DNA of 64,000 nt from Eoetvoesiella caeni (GCF_003315175.1 NZ_QNRQ01000003.1:372001-436000), one strand, 5' to 3'; positions 1 through 9,221 are shown, counted from the stretch's first letter. Made by a program: numbers and translations. Notes: a model not told the origin generated them from the letters alone.

Positions 1-276
1 CGCAGCCCCTTTGCGAGGCGCGCGCCGATGTACCAGGCTTTGCGCGAACCGTTCGTTGGAAAGCCAATTTTCGCGCTCGAGTGCGTCGAGCACGCTTTCA
101 AGTTCGGCGGGGTTGTCGGGGTCGGTATGAGGCGCCAGCTTGCGCGCCAGTTCTATGCGCGAATGTTCGCGCCGCGAAAGCAGGCCCACGGCCCGCATTT
201 TTAACGACGGGCCTTTTTTACGGGCTGGAGCCGACGACATCTGTTCGAAGTCGTCGGAATCGTCTTTATCGTGCAT
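1..276 (-). CDS. recX: Regulatory protein RecX, partial (C-terminus beyond window)
   Basis: Reading the minus strand from the ATG at 274-276 gives an open frame of 92 codons that runs off the left edge. It contains the RecX-like stretch RAVGLLSRREHSRIELARKL followed by an acidic loop and ALERENWLSNERFAQSLV, typical of the first three-helix repeat of RecX. RecX binds RecA filaments and limits their extension. The gene lies 49 bp downstream of recA on the same strand, the usual recA-recX arrangement, so it is probably co-transcribed from the LexA-controlled recA promoter. The first 25 residues are polar and poorly conserved. Only the N-terminal part can be judged. Confidence 0.88.
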   Translation of the reverse strand, partial: MHDKDDSDDFEQMSSAPARKKGPSLKMRAVGLLSRREHSRIELARKLAPHTDPDNPAELESVLDALERENWLSNERFAQSLVHRRAPRKGAA

Positions 277-325
277 GGCGAACCGGGCAATGAACCAAAC
301 GAAAAGCTATACCAGACGCATGAAT

Positions 326-1405
326 TTATTCAGCGGTTTCGCCTTCGTCGACGGTATCGTCGGCGTCGGGCGCGACCATCATGGCACGGGCGATGACACC
401 TGTTGATTCACGGATGCGGTTTTCGATTTCAACCGCCATTTCGGGGTGTTCTTTAAGGTATTCGCGCGCATTGTCCTTGCCCTGGCCAATGCGGGTACCG
501 CTATAGCTGAACCAGGAACCGGCCTTGTCGACGATATTGGCCTGCACGCCAAGGTCGATGATTTCGCCCTCGCGCGAGATGCCGGCGCCGTACATGATGT
601 CGAATTCGGCCTGCTTGAATGGCGAGGCCACCTTGTTCTTGACCACCTTGACGCGGGTTTCGTTGCCCACGACTTCGTCGCCCTTTTTGATGGAGCCGAT
701 ACGGCGGATATCAAGCCGAACAGACGCATAGAACTTGAGAGCGTTGCCGCCCGTGGTGGTTTCGGGGTTGCCGAACATGACGCCGATTTTCATGCGGATT
801 TGGTTAATGAAGATAACCATGCAATTGGCGCGCTTGATGCTGGCGGTAAGCTTGCGTAGCGCCTGGCTCATGAGGCGGGCCTGCAAACCGGGCAGCGAGT
901 CGCCCATGTCGCCTTCGATTTCGGCGCGGGGTACCAGTGCGGCCACGGAGTCGATGACGATAAGGTCGATGGAGCCCGAGCGTACCAGGGCGTCGGTGAT
1001 TTCAAGTGCCTGTTCGCCGGTGTCGGGCTGGGAAATGAGCAAGTCGGTAAGGTTGACGCCCAGCCTGGATGCGTATTGCACATCGAGCGCGTGTTCGGCG
1101 TCGACAAATGCGCAGGTGCCGCCGATTTTTTGCATTTCGGCGATGACTTGCAGCGTAAGCGTGGTTTTACCCGAAGATTCAGGGCCGTAGACTTCGATGA
1201 CGCGGCCGCGCGGCAAGCCGCCGACGCCCAGCGCGATATCCAGACCCAGCGACCCCGTGGACACGACTTTGATGTCGTGTTCGATTTGATTGTCGCCATA
1301 GCGCATTACCGAGCCTTTGCCGAACTGCTTTTCGATCTGGGATAAGGCGGCAGCAAGCGCCTTGGCACGCTCGGCAGCGGCGGCTTTGCTAGTTTTGTCG
1401 TCCAT
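326..1405 (-). CDS. recA: Recombinase RecA
   Basis: RecA is the ATP-dependent strand-exchange protein of homologous recombination and the co-protease that triggers LexA cleavage. The 359-residue product has the normal family length. Walker A GPESSGKT is at about residues 74-81 and the region around IDSVAALVP forms Walker B. The loop [32 protein letters not shown] is near invariant in RecA (L2 DNA-binding region). The C-terminal tail is acidic ([13 protein letters not shown]), as usual. It starts with ATG at 1405; a LexA box lies about 120 bp upstream and recX follows directly downstream. Confidence 0.98.
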   Translation of the reverse strand: MDDKTSKAAAAERAKALAAALSQIEKQFGKGSVMRYGDNQIEHDIKVVSTGSLGLDIALGVGGLPRGRVIEVYGPESSGKTTLTLQVIAEMQKIGGTCAFVDAEHALDVQYASRLGVNLTDLLISQPDTGEQALEITDALVRSGSIDLIVIDSVAALVPRAEIEGDMGDSLPGLQARLMSQALRKLTASIKRANCMVIFINQIRMKIGVMFGNPETTTGGNALKFYASVRLDIRRIGSIKKGDEVVGNETRVKVVKNKVASPFKQAEFDIMYGAGISREGEIIDLGVQANIVDKAGSWFSYSGTRIGQGKDNAREYLKEHPEMAVEIENRIRESTGVIARAMMVAPDADDTVDEGETAE

Positions 1406-1520
1406 TTAGGGAATCCTTGGCTAATAATGTAATGGTGAAATCAAGCACTGGGTAGCGGAAGCCGGCAAACCCGGCAGCGTGTAACCCCACTTCTCTACGC
1501 CTAATTATTGCATCAAATTA

Positions 1521-1540
1521 TACTGTATAAATAAACAGAT
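1521..1540. promoter_or_regulatory. LexA (SOS) box upstream of recA
   Basis: The sequence TACTGTATAAATAAACAGAT contains CTGT-N8-ACAG (1523-1538), an exact match to the core of the beta/gammaproteobacterial LexA operator. It lies 118 bp before the recA start codon and about 130 bp before the divergent response regulator, so it could in principle affect both. RecA control is expected from the family; control of the divergent gene is inference. Confidence 0.85.
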
Positions 1541-1669
1541 AACCAGCAATTGAGCAAATCGCCAGAATTGGCCGCCGGACAGGTTCTCTCGTATTCCCCC
1601 ACTAGACCGCCCGCAAACCCGCATGCAAGAATACTTACCGTGGCACAACATAAAGCAAACCAGCAAGAC

Positions 1670-2371
1670 ATGCGTATATTAATTGCCGAGGACGACAGTA
1701 TTCTTGCGGATGGACTATCTCGTTCACTGCGCTACGACGGCTATGCCGTCGACGTGGTAAACGACGGCTCCAGCGCCGATTCGGCGCTGCAACTGCAAAC
1801 CTTCGATCTGCTTATCCTGGACCTGGACCTTCCCCAGCTTAGCGGGCTGTCGGTACTGCGCCAGCTGCGCCAGCGCAAAAGCGCCCTGCCGGTGCTTATC
1901 CTTACCGCTTCCGACACAGTCGAACAGCGGGTTAAGGGCCTGGATCTTGGGGCCGACGACTACATGGCCAAGCCCTTTGCCCTGTCCGAACTCGAAGCGC
2001 GGGTGCGCGCCCTCACACGCCGCAGCGCCGGCAACAGCACGACAGTACTGTGGCACAAGCGCCTAAGTTTCGACCTGAATGGGCGCACGGCCCAAATCGA
2101 CGGCCTGCCGCTGGAGCTCTCGGCCCGCGAAACCAGCCTGCTGGAAATTTTCCTGTCGCGGGCCGGCCGCATGATCAGCAAGAACCAGCTTGTCGACCTG
2201 CTGTGCGAATGGGGCGAAGAAGTCACCACCAACGCCATTGAAGTCTATATTTACCGCCTGCGCAAAAAGCTGGAACCCAGCGGCGCCAGGATTATTACGG
2301 TGCGCGGGCTGGGTTATTGCCTGGAACCCGACCATCACGCAGAACCAGCCACATCCGCCCCCCATGCCTGA
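1670..2371 (+). CDS. OmpR-family response regulator, TctD-like
   Basis: DNA-binding response regulator. The N-terminal receiver starts MRILIAEDD (acidic pocket) and has the phosphoacceptor Asp in LLILDLDLPQLSG and the conserved Lys in GADDYMAKPFAL. The C-terminal winged helix ends with NAIEVYIYRLRKKLEP and IITVRGLGYCLE, typical of the OmpR/PhoB type. I start it at ATG 1670 because the receiver begins there; the frame is open back to 1550 but that part is not receiver-like. The last 8 bp overlap the sensor kinase start (ATGCCTGA), indicating translational coupling. Its closest recognisable type is TctD, the regulator of tricarboxylate uptake, but no tctCBA genes are in the window. Confidence 0.9.
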   Translation: MRILIAEDDSILADGLSRSLRYDGYAVDVVNDGSSADSALQLQTFDLLILDLDLPQLSGLSVLRQLRQRKSALPVLILTASDTVEQRVKGLDLGADDYMAKPFALSELEARVRALTRRSAGNSTTVLWHKRLSFDLNGRTAQIDGLPLELSARETSLLEIFLSRAGRMISKNQLVDLLCEWGEEVTTNAIEVYIYRLRKKLEPSGARIITVRGLGYCLEPDHHAEPATSAPHA

Positions 2372-3833
2372 ACAGCCGGCGCCCCGCACGGGACGTCGCC
2401 CGCAACACAAGGGCGGCGCACCTGAATCCCATAAACCGACCTTGCTGGGCAAAATCCTGATCTGGATGTTCGGCCCGCTGCTGCTGCTCTGGACCATCGG
2501 CATCGTCATTACCTATTTCATTGCCCAGAACATCGCCAATGCGCCCTACGACAGGACCTTAAGCGATCACCTGCGCGTGCTTCAGCACGAAATGGAGCAG
2601 CAGCGCATCAGCCATGGCGTTGCACTTTCCCCGACCATACTTACTATCTTCCAGTCCGAAGACGAACAATCGACGCGTTGGGAAATACGCAATGCAAACG
2701 GCCGCTCCATTGCCGGCAATGCAACCATTCCGCTACCTGACAACTGGGCCTACGAGACCGACAAGATCCGGTTCGTCAACGACACCCTGGACAACCAAAG
2801 CATACGCGTCGCCTATACCTGGGGCGGACAAGACCTGGACGGCACGCCGTTTTTAACCGTGGTTGCCGAAACCAATGAAAGACGGGCCACCTTGCAGCAG
2901 GAAATCCTGACCGGCATGCTTACGCCGCAGCTCATTGTGCTGCCGCTGGCCGCCCTGCTTGTGGGACTGGGCCTGACGCAGGGCCTGGAGCCGCTGACGC
3001 TGCTGCAAGATCGAATCCGGGCGCGGCGCCCCAACGATCTTTCGCCCATCGACGAAGACCTCGCGCCGGCCGAAATAACGCCGCTGCTTACCGCCATGAA
3101 CGACCTGCTCGGCCAGCTTGCCGCCAGCACGGCCATCCAGCGCCGCTTCGTAGCCAATACAGCGCATCAATTGAAAACGCCGCTGGCGGGAATGCGCACA
3201 CAAGCGGAACTGGCCCTGCGCGAACGCAGCCCCGAGAAGCTCGATGCCAGCCTGCGGCAATTGGTCAAAGGGTCGGAACGCGCCACCCGCCTGGTCAAGC
3301 AACTGCTTGCCCTGACCCGCGCCGAGAGTTCCGACACCCCTTCTCATTCCGACTCGAACCTTATCGACCTGAATGCTCTGGCCGAGCAACAAACGCTGGA
3401 ATGGGTGGAACGCGCCCTGCAAAAGCAAATCGACCTGGGCTTCGAGCCGGCATCGACGCCGGTTCTTGTTGAAGGACAGGCCACAATGCTGGCCGAGCTG
3501 CTCAATAATCTGATCGACAACGCCTTGCTCTACACCCCGGAACATGGCTGGGCAACGATACGCGTGGGCGATTCGCCTTCGCCGCACATCGAAGTGGAGG
3601 ATTCGGGCCAGGGCATTCCCGAAGAACATCGCGACAGGATATTCGACCGCTTTTACCGCATCCTGGGTACGGCGGCCGATGGCAGCGGCCTGGGCCTGGC
3701 CATCGTCAAGGAAATCGCCGACCAGCACGGCGCGGTCATCACCTTCATGGCTCCCGGCAGCCGTGCGGGCCAGGCCGGCAGTACTTGCCTGCGCATCAGC
3801 TTCCCCTTGCCCCCGGCAAGGCAAAGCACCTGA
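2364..3833 (+). CDS. Sensor histidine kinase, TctE-like
   Basis: Membrane histidine kinase partnering the preceding regulator. After a polar N-terminus there is a hydrophobic segment (ILIWMFGPLLLLWTIGIVIT), an extracytoplasmic domain of about 130 residues, and a second segment (LIVLPLAALLVGLGL). The phosphoacceptor His is in FVANTAHQLKTPLAGMR, a signature of the TctE/QseC group. The ATPase domain shows the N box NNLIDNALLYTP, the G1 box VEDSGQGIPE, the F box DRFYR and the G2 box GSGLGLAIVKEIA. ATG 2364 overlaps the regulator stop and gives 489 residues, normal for the group. The MHS transporter 157 bp downstream is a plausible target, which is inference from position. Confidence 0.9.
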   Translation: MPEQPAPRTGRRPQHKGGAPESHKPTLLGKILIWMFGPLLLLWTIGIVITYFIAQNIANAPYDRTLSDHLRVLQHEMEQQRISHGVALSPTILTIFQSEDEQSTRWEIRNANGRSIAGNATIPLPDNWAYETDKIRFVNDTLDNQSIRVAYTWGGQDLDGTPFLTVVAETNERRATLQQEILTGMLTPQLIVLPLAALLVGLGLTQGLEPLTLLQDRIRARRPNDLSPIDEDLAPAEITPLLTAMNDLLGQLAASTAIQRRFVANTAHQLKTPLAGMRTQAELALRERSPEKLDASLRQLVKGSERATRLVKQLLALTRAESSDTPSHSDSNLIDLNALAEQQTLEWVERALQKQIDLGFEPASTPVLVEGQATMLAELLNNLIDNALLYTPEHGWATIRVGDSPSPHIEVEDSGQGIPEEHRDRIFDRFYRILGTAADGSGLGLAIVKEIADQHGAVITFMAPGSRAGQAGSTCLRISFPLPPARQST

Positions 3834-3990
3834 TTACTTTTTATTACAAAAATTCAAACATCAAGTCCGAAGTCGTCAGTTTGAGGTCAGCCAGGTTTTC
3901 TACTGTGTGGCTATCCGCCCCAGACGCGGGTGATCGACAAAATAAAAGAACAAACCCATTCTATCGGCCTTACCCCTTAGAGGAGACATT

Positions 3991-5691
3991 ATGAGTACGC
4001 CCACATCCACAATCACGCCGCCGCGAAAACTAAGCGACGGCGCACCCGCCGCCAACAACCGCCCCATGACGCCCGAGGAAAAGCGCGTCATCTTCGCTTC
4101 GTCGCTGGGTACTGTTTTCGAATGGTACGACTTTTATCTTTACGGCTCGCTGGCCACGATTATTGCCGCCCACTTCTTCTCAGGCGTAAATCCTACGGCA
4201 GGCTTTATTTTCGCCTTGCTGGCATTTGCCGCCGGCTTCGCGGTGCGTCCTTTCGGCGCTCTGGTCTTCGGCCGCCTGGGCGACATGGTCGGGCGCAAAT
4301 ACACGTTCTTGATCACAATTCTTATCATGGGGCTATCAACCTTTCTGGTTGGCGTCCTGCCCTCGTATGCTTCCATCGGCATGGCCGCGCCGGTCATCCT
4401 GATTGTGCTGCGCCTGTTGCAAGGCCTGGCACTGGGCGGCGAATACGGCGGTGCGGCCACCTATGTGGCCGAACATGCCCCGCAAAACCGGCGCGGCTTC
4501 TACACAAGCTGGATCCAGACAACGGCCACCATGGGATTGTTTCTTTCCTTGTTGCTTATCCTGGGCATCCGCAGCGTCATGGGCGAACAGGCGTTCCTTG
4601 AGTGGGGCTGGCGCATTCCGTTCCTGGTTTCTTCCATCCTGCTGGCCATTTCAGTGTGGATCCGCATGCGCTTGAATGAGTCCCCGGCTTTCGTCAGGAT
4701 GAAAGAAGAAGGCAAGCAGTCCAAAGCTCCGCTCAGGGATTCCTTCGGAAAATGGAGCAACCTGAAAATAGTGATCCTGGCCTTGCTGGGCCTTACCGCC
4801 GGCCAAGCCGTGGTCTGGTATACCGGTCAATTCTATGCGCTGTTCTTCCTGACCAAAACGCTGGGCATAGAAGCCAATACGGCCAACATCATGATTGCGC
4901 TGGCGCTGCTGATAGGCACGCCGTTCTTCGTGGTCTTTGGCGCGCTTTCAGACCGCATCGGCCGCAAGCCCATCATCATGGCCGGCTGCCTTATCGCGGC
5001 GTTGACGTACTTCCCGACGTTCATGGGCATCACACACTTTGCCAACCCCGCCCTCGAACATGCCCAGTCCACGGCTCCGGTCACCATTGTTGCCGATCCC
5101 AGCACCTGCTCGTTCCAGTTCAACCCTGTGGGCACTTCGTCCTTTACCAGCTCCTGCGACATCCTGAAGGCCTTCATGGCCAGCAACTCCGTCAACTATT
5201 CAAACCAGGCGGCACCTGCAGGTACCATTGCTTCGGCAAAAATAGGCAACGATGTATTCGCCTCGTTCGAAGGCAAGGGCCTGAACAAGGCGGACTTCAC
5301 AGCCAAGTCGGCAGAGCTGAAAAAATCCATGACCGAGGCCATTCGCAGCCACGGCTATCCAGCCAAGGCGGACCCCTCGCAAATCAACTATGTCATGGTC
5401 GTGGTGCTGCTGACCTTCCTGGTGATCCTGGTCACCATGGTCTATGGACCTATCGCCGCCATGCTGGTGGAAATGTTCCCCACCCGCATTCGCTACACAT
5501 CAATGAGCTTGCCGTACCACATAGGCAACGGCTGGTTCGGCGGCTTCCTGCCTCCTGTGGCCTTTGCCATCGTGGCCGCCACCGGCAGCATCTATGACGG
5601 ACTTTGGTACCCCGTCATTGTCGCCGCCATGACCCTGGTCATCGGCACGCTGTTCATCAAAGAAACCAAAGACGTCGACATCAACGCGTAA
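3991..5691 (+). CDS. MHS-family major facilitator transporter with large extracytoplasmic loop
   Basis: Inner-membrane proton symporter of the metabolite:H+ symporter type (ShiA/ProP/KgtP group). Family motifs are visible: GTVFEWYDFYLYG at the first helix, the RPFGALVFGRLGDMVGRK loop, LLQGLALGGEYGGAATYVAEH and GALSDRIGRKP. A strong Shine-Dalgarno (AGGAG) precedes ATG 3991. At 566 residues it exceeds the usual 430-500 because a polar insert of about 115 residues (roughly 350-465, with two Cys) separates the helices near the end; similar inserts occur in some MHS members. Substrate cannot be read from sequence; an organic acid or betaine-like compound is likely. It follows the TctDE-like pair. 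Confidence 0.88.
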   Translation: MSTPTSTITPPRKLSDGAPAANNRPMTPEEKRVIFASSLGTVFEWYDFYLYGSLATIIAAHFFSGVNPTAGFIFALLAFAAGFAVRPFGALVFGRLGDMVGRKYTFLITILIMGLSTFLVGVLPSYASIGMAAPVILIVLRLLQGLALGGEYGGAATYVAEHAPQNRRGFYTSWIQTTATMGLFLSLLLILGIRSVMGEQAFLEWGWRIPFLVSSILLAISVWIRMRLNESPAFVRMKEEGKQSKAPLRDSFGKWSNLKIVILALLGLTAGQAVVWYTGQFYALFFLTKTLGIEANTANIMIALALLIGTPFFVVFGALSDRIGRKPIIMAGCLIAALTYFPTFMGITHFANPALEHAQSTAPVTIVADPSTCSFQFNPVGTSSFTSSCDILKAFMASNSVNYSNQAAPAGTIASAKIGNDVFASFEGKGLNKADFTAKSAELKKSMTEAIRSHGYPAKADPSQINYVMVVVLLTFLVILVTMVYGPIAAMLVEMFPTRIRYTSMSLPYHIGNGWFGGFLPPVAFAIVAATGSIYDGLWYPVIVAAMTLVIGTLFIKETKDVDINA

Positions 5692-5748
5692 AACGGTCAT
5701 GCCCGGGTTTGCAGGCCTTCTTCAAATGCCGGCAAACCCACCCTCCAG

Positions 5749-5780
5749 CCGCTTCCGGTCCTTCCCGAAGCGGTTTTTTT
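5749..5780 (+). terminator. Rho-independent terminator after MHS transporter
   Basis: CCGCTTC (5749-5755) pairs with GAAGCGG (5767-5773) and is followed by seven T residues. It lies 58 bp after the transporter stop codon. Confidence 0.88.
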
Positions 5781-5902
5781 ATCACACACGTCATGCCAAT
5801 AGCAGGCCGTTGCGAGAGGCAGTCACTTCCAGAAAAGACTATTTTCACAAAGTCTCTACGGGTTTCAGCTAGCTTTCAGCATGCCCTCTTTAGAATACCA
5901 AC

Positions 5903-6072
5903 CATAGGAAGAAGCAGGGTTGCAATCGCTGAGAACTCAATCCCCATTGAGCAACGCTTACGCCCCGCATATCCCTGTCTCACTTGTGCTGCGTTCCCCG
6001 CGAACTTTATAGCGCAGCACGGTGTGTCCCCTTATTTGGCCCGCTGCCTCGGCATGCCGGGCCAATTTTTTT
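5903..6072 (+). ncRNA. Candidate structured small RNA or long rdgC leader with own terminator
   Basis: The 500-bp gap between the transporter and rdgC holds three consecutive hairpins. CTCAAT/ATTGAG (5936-5951) closes a CCCC tetraloop. GTGCTGCG/CGCAGCAC (5986-6020) encloses an inner GTTC/GAAC stem with a C-rich loop. TTGGCCCG/CGGGCCAA (6036-6065) is followed by seven T residues, a textbook intrinsic terminator that belongs to no protein gene. A -10-like TAGAAT at 5891-5896 suggests a start near 5903, though no good -35 is visible. Exposed CCCC motifs in loops are common in sRNAs that pair with ribosome binding sites. It could instead be an attenuator of rdgC. No known RNA family was recognised. 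Confidence 0.5.
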
Positions 6073-6192
6073 GGGCACCAAGGCAAAGGCGCCTCTTGTC
6101 CAAATAGGCTTACAATCGACGGTCACTGTTTTTCCGGCTTGCGCCTTGCCAAGGCGCAATGCACTCACGATATCTGCGAAGCAAATCTATCC

Positions 6193-7095
6193 ATGTGGTT
6201 TAAGAATCTAAGAGTTTTCCGTTTAGCCCCCTCCTGGTCGACCAGCGTCGACGCCCTTGAAGCCGCACTTGAAAAGCAAGCTTTCCAGCCTGGCGGCAGC
6301 CAGGAAATGCAAAGCCTGGGCTGGGTGCCCCCGCGCGAAGGCGGAGGCCTGGTGCACGCCGTCAATGGCCAGCTATTGCTAAGCCTGCGCGCCGAAAAGA
6401 AACTGTTGCCGACTACCGTCATCAACCAAGTGGCGCGCGCCAAAGCCCAGGACATGGAAGAGCAGCAAGGCTACAAGCCGGGCCGCAAGCAAATGAAGGA
6501 AATAAAAGAGCAGGTCACCGAAGAACTCCTGCCCAAAGCCTTCAGCATTTATCGCGACACGCGCGTCTGGATAGACACCCGTCAACACTGGCTGGTTATC
6601 GACGCCGCGGCGGCTGCCAAAAGCGACGAGGTCCTGGGCATGCTAGCCAAGGCCATCGAGCCTTTCCCAGTTTTGCAATTGCACGTGGAAACCTCGCCCG
6701 CCTCGGCCATGACCGACTGGCTGATCAGCGACGAGCCGCCCGCCGGCTTCAGCGTAGACCAGGATACCGAGCTGCGCTCCACCAGCGAAAGCCGCGCCGC
6801 CGTGCGTTACGTTCGCCAAAGCATCGAAATCGACGATGTGCGCAAACATGTACAGGCCGGCAAGCAATGCACCCGCCTGGCCCTAACTTGGGCCGACCGG
6901 GTCTCGTTCGTGCTGACCGAAGGCCTGGACATCAAGCGCGTTACCCCGCTGGACGTCCTCAAGGAAAACCAGGACAGCAGCGCGCAAAACGAAGTCGAAC
7001 AATTCGACTCGGACATGGCGCTCATGACGGGGGAATTGACCAAGCTGATCGAAGGCCTGGTCGAAGCCCTTGGCGGCGAGAAAAAAGTCGGCTGA
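6193..7095 (+). CDS. rdgC: Recombination-associated protein RdgC
   Basis: RdgC is a nucleoid-associated, ring-forming DNA-binding protein that limits RecA access to DNA. The 300-residue product begins [11 protein letters not shown], the usual RdgC start, so I use ATG 6193 rather than the longer frame from 6022. Family-typical stretches include [47 protein letters not shown] and [18 protein letters not shown]. An orphan terminator lies 121 bp upstream. The gene stands alone on its strand and converges with pyrB. Confidence 0.95.
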   Translation: MWFKNLRVFRLAPSWSTSVDALEAALEKQAFQPGGSQEMQSLGWVPPREGGGLVHAVNGQLLLSLRAEKKLLPTTVINQVARAKAQDMEEQQGYKPGRKQMKEIKEQVTEELLPKAFSIYRDTRVWIDTRQHWLVIDAAAAAKSDEVLGMLAKAIEPFPVLQLHVETSPASAMTDWLISDEPPAGFSVDQDTELRSTSESRAAVRYVRQSIEIDDVRKHVQAGKQCTRLALTWADRVSFVLTEGLDIKRVTPLDVLKENQDSSAQNEVEQFDSDMALMTGELTKLIEGLVEALGGEKKVG

Positions 7096-7167
7096 TCGCA
7101 GCCAAAAGCGGACGCAACGACGTCAGCAAAGCAATATTGCGCCGTCTGTGCGCCTATCCGTCCATCC

Positions 7168-7190
7168 GCTGCCCGCCTAACGCGGGCAGC
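7168..7190. other. Hairpin between convergent rdgC and pyrB
   Basis: GCTGCCCGC (7168-7176) pairs with GCGGGCAGC (7182-7190). There is no T tract on either side, so it is only a possible terminator for the two convergent genes. Confidence 0.45.
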
Positions 7191-7214
7191 GGTAAACACT
7201 GGCGCCGCAGCGCT

Positions 7215-8507
7215 TCAATCCATGCCGTGGAAAACGCTGTCGTCCGGACCGATGTGCGAAGGCGGGCTCCAGGTAACGTCGCGCAGCGAATGCTGCACCA
7301 GGCCCTCCACGCCCAGCAGCACCGCAAAAATCGCCATACGCACCGGGATGCCGTTGTCGGCCTGGCGGAAAATCGCCAGGCGCGGATCATCGTTCAGGTC
7401 GACACTTAAATCATGTGCCCCTTCGCGGCTATCGCGCGGCAAAGGGTGCATAACAATTACGTCCGGCCCGCAGCACTTGTCCACGATGGCCTTGTTTACC
7501 TGAAAATCGGCGGTATAGCCTTCCAGGTCTTCATCGGCAAAGCGCTCTTTTTGAACGCGGGTGGCATAAATGACATCCGCGCCCACCAAGCCCTGCTCAA
7601 GCGAGCTGGTCTGTTCGATAACATGGCCGTACTTGCTGGCCTGCTCGATAATATAGTCGGGCATTTCCAGGCCGCGCGGCGCAATCAGGGTGAACTTCAG
7701 GCCTCGATACAAGGCCAGCAGCTTGATCAGCGAATGAACGGTACGGCCGTATTTCAGGTCGCCCACCATGGCCACGTGCGCGCCATCCAGCAATTTTCCA
7801 AGCCGTGAAAACTCGGTAAGTATGGTGTATAAGTCCAGCAATGCCTGGCTGGGGTGTTCGCCGGGCCCATCGCCGCCGTTCACCACCGGTATATTGGTGG
7901 CGCGGGCAAATTCGGCCACCGAGCCCTGTTCGGGGTGGCGTATCACCATGGCGTCGACATAGCCGCTCATGACGCGGCTGGTGTCGTAAATGGATTCGCC
8001 CTTGGCCATGGACGAAAACGTAAAGCCCGTGGTGTCGCAAACCGAGCCGCCCAGCCGGCAGAACGCGGCGCCGAAGCTTACCCTAGTGCGCGTGCTGGCT
8101 TCGAAAAACAGGTTGCCCAGGACCGCGCCCTCAAGCACCCTCGAGACCTTTTGGCGTCGTGCAATAGGCTGCATCAAGTCCGCAATGCGGAATAGCTCTT
8201 CAACCGATTCACGCGAAAACTGATCGACCGACAATAGCTGATGCTTGCCGTCCGCGGCAATTCGGTCGCGCAAGGGCCCGGACTGTGCGCTTTGCGCATA
8301 CTTCTTCAGCAAAGCTTCGTTATCAACGATTTCGGTGACGAAACGCGTTACGACTTCCGGCATGGACCGCGCTTCTTGCGATCCCTCGGGCAAAAGCCAG
8401 GTGTCCAATGCCCGCCGTTTCACGCCTATGCGCGCGGCAAAGACATCACGAGTCAGGTTTAGGCGGCGCATGGCGTCGCGAAGAAACACTTGCTGGGAGA
8501 CGGACAT
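7215..8507 (-). CDS. pyrB: Aspartate carbamoyltransferase, large form with N-terminal HTH-like extension
   Basis: Catalyses carbamoyl phosphate plus L-aspartate to N-carbamoyl-aspartate, the second step of pyrimidine synthesis. Carbamoyl-phosphate binding FFEASTRTRVSF, MVGDLKYGRTVHSL and VMHPLPRDSRE are all present. The protein is about 430 residues, over 100 longer than E. coli PyrB. The first 60 residues (MRRLNLTRDVFAARIGVKRRALDTWL) look like a small helix-turn-helix domain, a form also known in Bordetella and relatives. I choose ATG 8507 over 8531 because AAGGA sits 7 nt upstream of the former. No pyrI or pyrC neighbour is visible. Confidence 0.93.
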   Translation of the reverse strand: MSVSQQVFLRDAMRRLNLTRDVFAARIGVKRRALDTWLLPEGSQEARSMPEVVTRFVTEIVDNEALLKKYAQSAQSGPLRDRIAADGKHQLLSVDQFSRESVEELFRIADLMQPIARRQKVSRVLEGAVLGNLFFEASTRTRVSFGAAFCRLGGSVCDTTGFTFSSMAKGESIYDTSRVMSGYVDAMVIRHPEQGSVAEFARATNIPVVNGGDGPGEHPSQALLDLYTILTEFSRLGKLLDGAHVAMVGDLKYGRTVHSLIKLLALYRGLKFTLIAPRGLEMPDYIIEQASKYGHVIEQTSSLEQGLVGADVIYATRVQKERFADEDLEGYTADFQVNKAIVDKCCGPDVIVMHPLPRDSREGAHDLSVDLNDDPRLAIFRQADNGIPVRMAIFAVLLGVEGLVQHSLRDVTWSPPSHIGPDDSVFHGMD

Positions 8508-8664
8508 GGCAATCCTTGAAAATATACGCAATGCGCATAGTTTATTAAGGACGCACGAAAATTACGAGCAACTTCGAAGAAAACCGCCAGTAATTATGTT
8601 GCTATGGGAAAAAAACAACGCAGTCGCACAGGTCCAGGCATCTTGGACCGGCGCCGAACAACGC

Positions 8665-9168
8665 CTACCGGATCGCCAGGAACTGCACTGTGCGCTCTTT
8701 TCCTACATAGATGAAATTATTATTGGCATCGCCCGACTGCGAATAAGGCATGGCTTCGCTGCTGGGGCCGGCGGCGTCGTCGGATGCCTGGTAGCTTGCC
8801 CCAGCCAAATACACTATCAGCCAGCAACCGACAAGAAATGCCACAAGGCTAAGGCAATACGCAACTATCATGCAGGTCAGGGGCACCCAGTGGGTACGCC
8901 TGGCATAGCCTGCGAGGAACTGCGTGAACAGGCTGACCTGCGCCAAATAGGCCCACAACAGACTAAGGCCGCACAGTAAAACGCCGCTGCTGAAGGCCAA
9001 TAGCGGAAAGCGCAGCCACTCGGGCGAAAAATCCGTTGCTATCAGCCCCAGCGCACACAACAAAACCAGCAACAAGCCCAGCCCATTCAGCCATGCCAGA
9101 TACTTGAACCCCAGCATCAACATGGACGACAGGGGCCGGAACATAGCATTGCGCTCGGATAGATTCAT
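8665..9168 (-). CDS. Hypothetical membrane protein with four predicted helices
   Basis: I do not recognise the family. The product of about 167 residues has four hydrophobic stretches: YLAWLNGLGLLLVLLCALGLIA, FPLLAFSSGVLLCGLSLLWAYL around the second, then two near VPLTCMIVAYCLSLVAFLV and GCWLIVYLAGA. A polar C-terminal tail follows. A TTG start 24 nt earlier (9192) is possible; neither start has a clear ribosome binding site. It lies between pyrB and a lipoprotein gene on the same strand, 53 bp after the lipoprotein stop. Function unknown. Confidence 0.6.
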   Translation of the reverse strand: MNLSERNAMFRPLSSMLMLGFKYLAWLNGLGLLLVLLCALGLIATDFSPEWLRFPLLAFSSGVLLCGLSLLWAYLAQVSLFTQFLAGYARRTHWVPLTCMIVAYCLSLVAFLVGCWLIVYLAGASYQASDDAAGPSSEAMPYSQSGDANNNFIYVGKERTVQFLAIR

Positions 9169-9221
9169 AAAGACTTGATCGGTGAAAAACAAAACGCGCC
9201 CGGCCGGCGCGCTATATATTG

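Noticed and set aside
2190-2363. Upstream extension of the sensor kinase frame into the response regulator
   Set aside because: This part is out of frame with the regulator and has no kinase-like features; ATG 2364 with the 8-bp overlap is the better start.
5881-5930. GGAAGAAGCAGGG considered as an SRP RNA apical loop
   Set aside because: The conserved SRP loop reads GGAAGGAAGCAGCC and its flanking stem is absent here, so this is not the 4.5S RNA.
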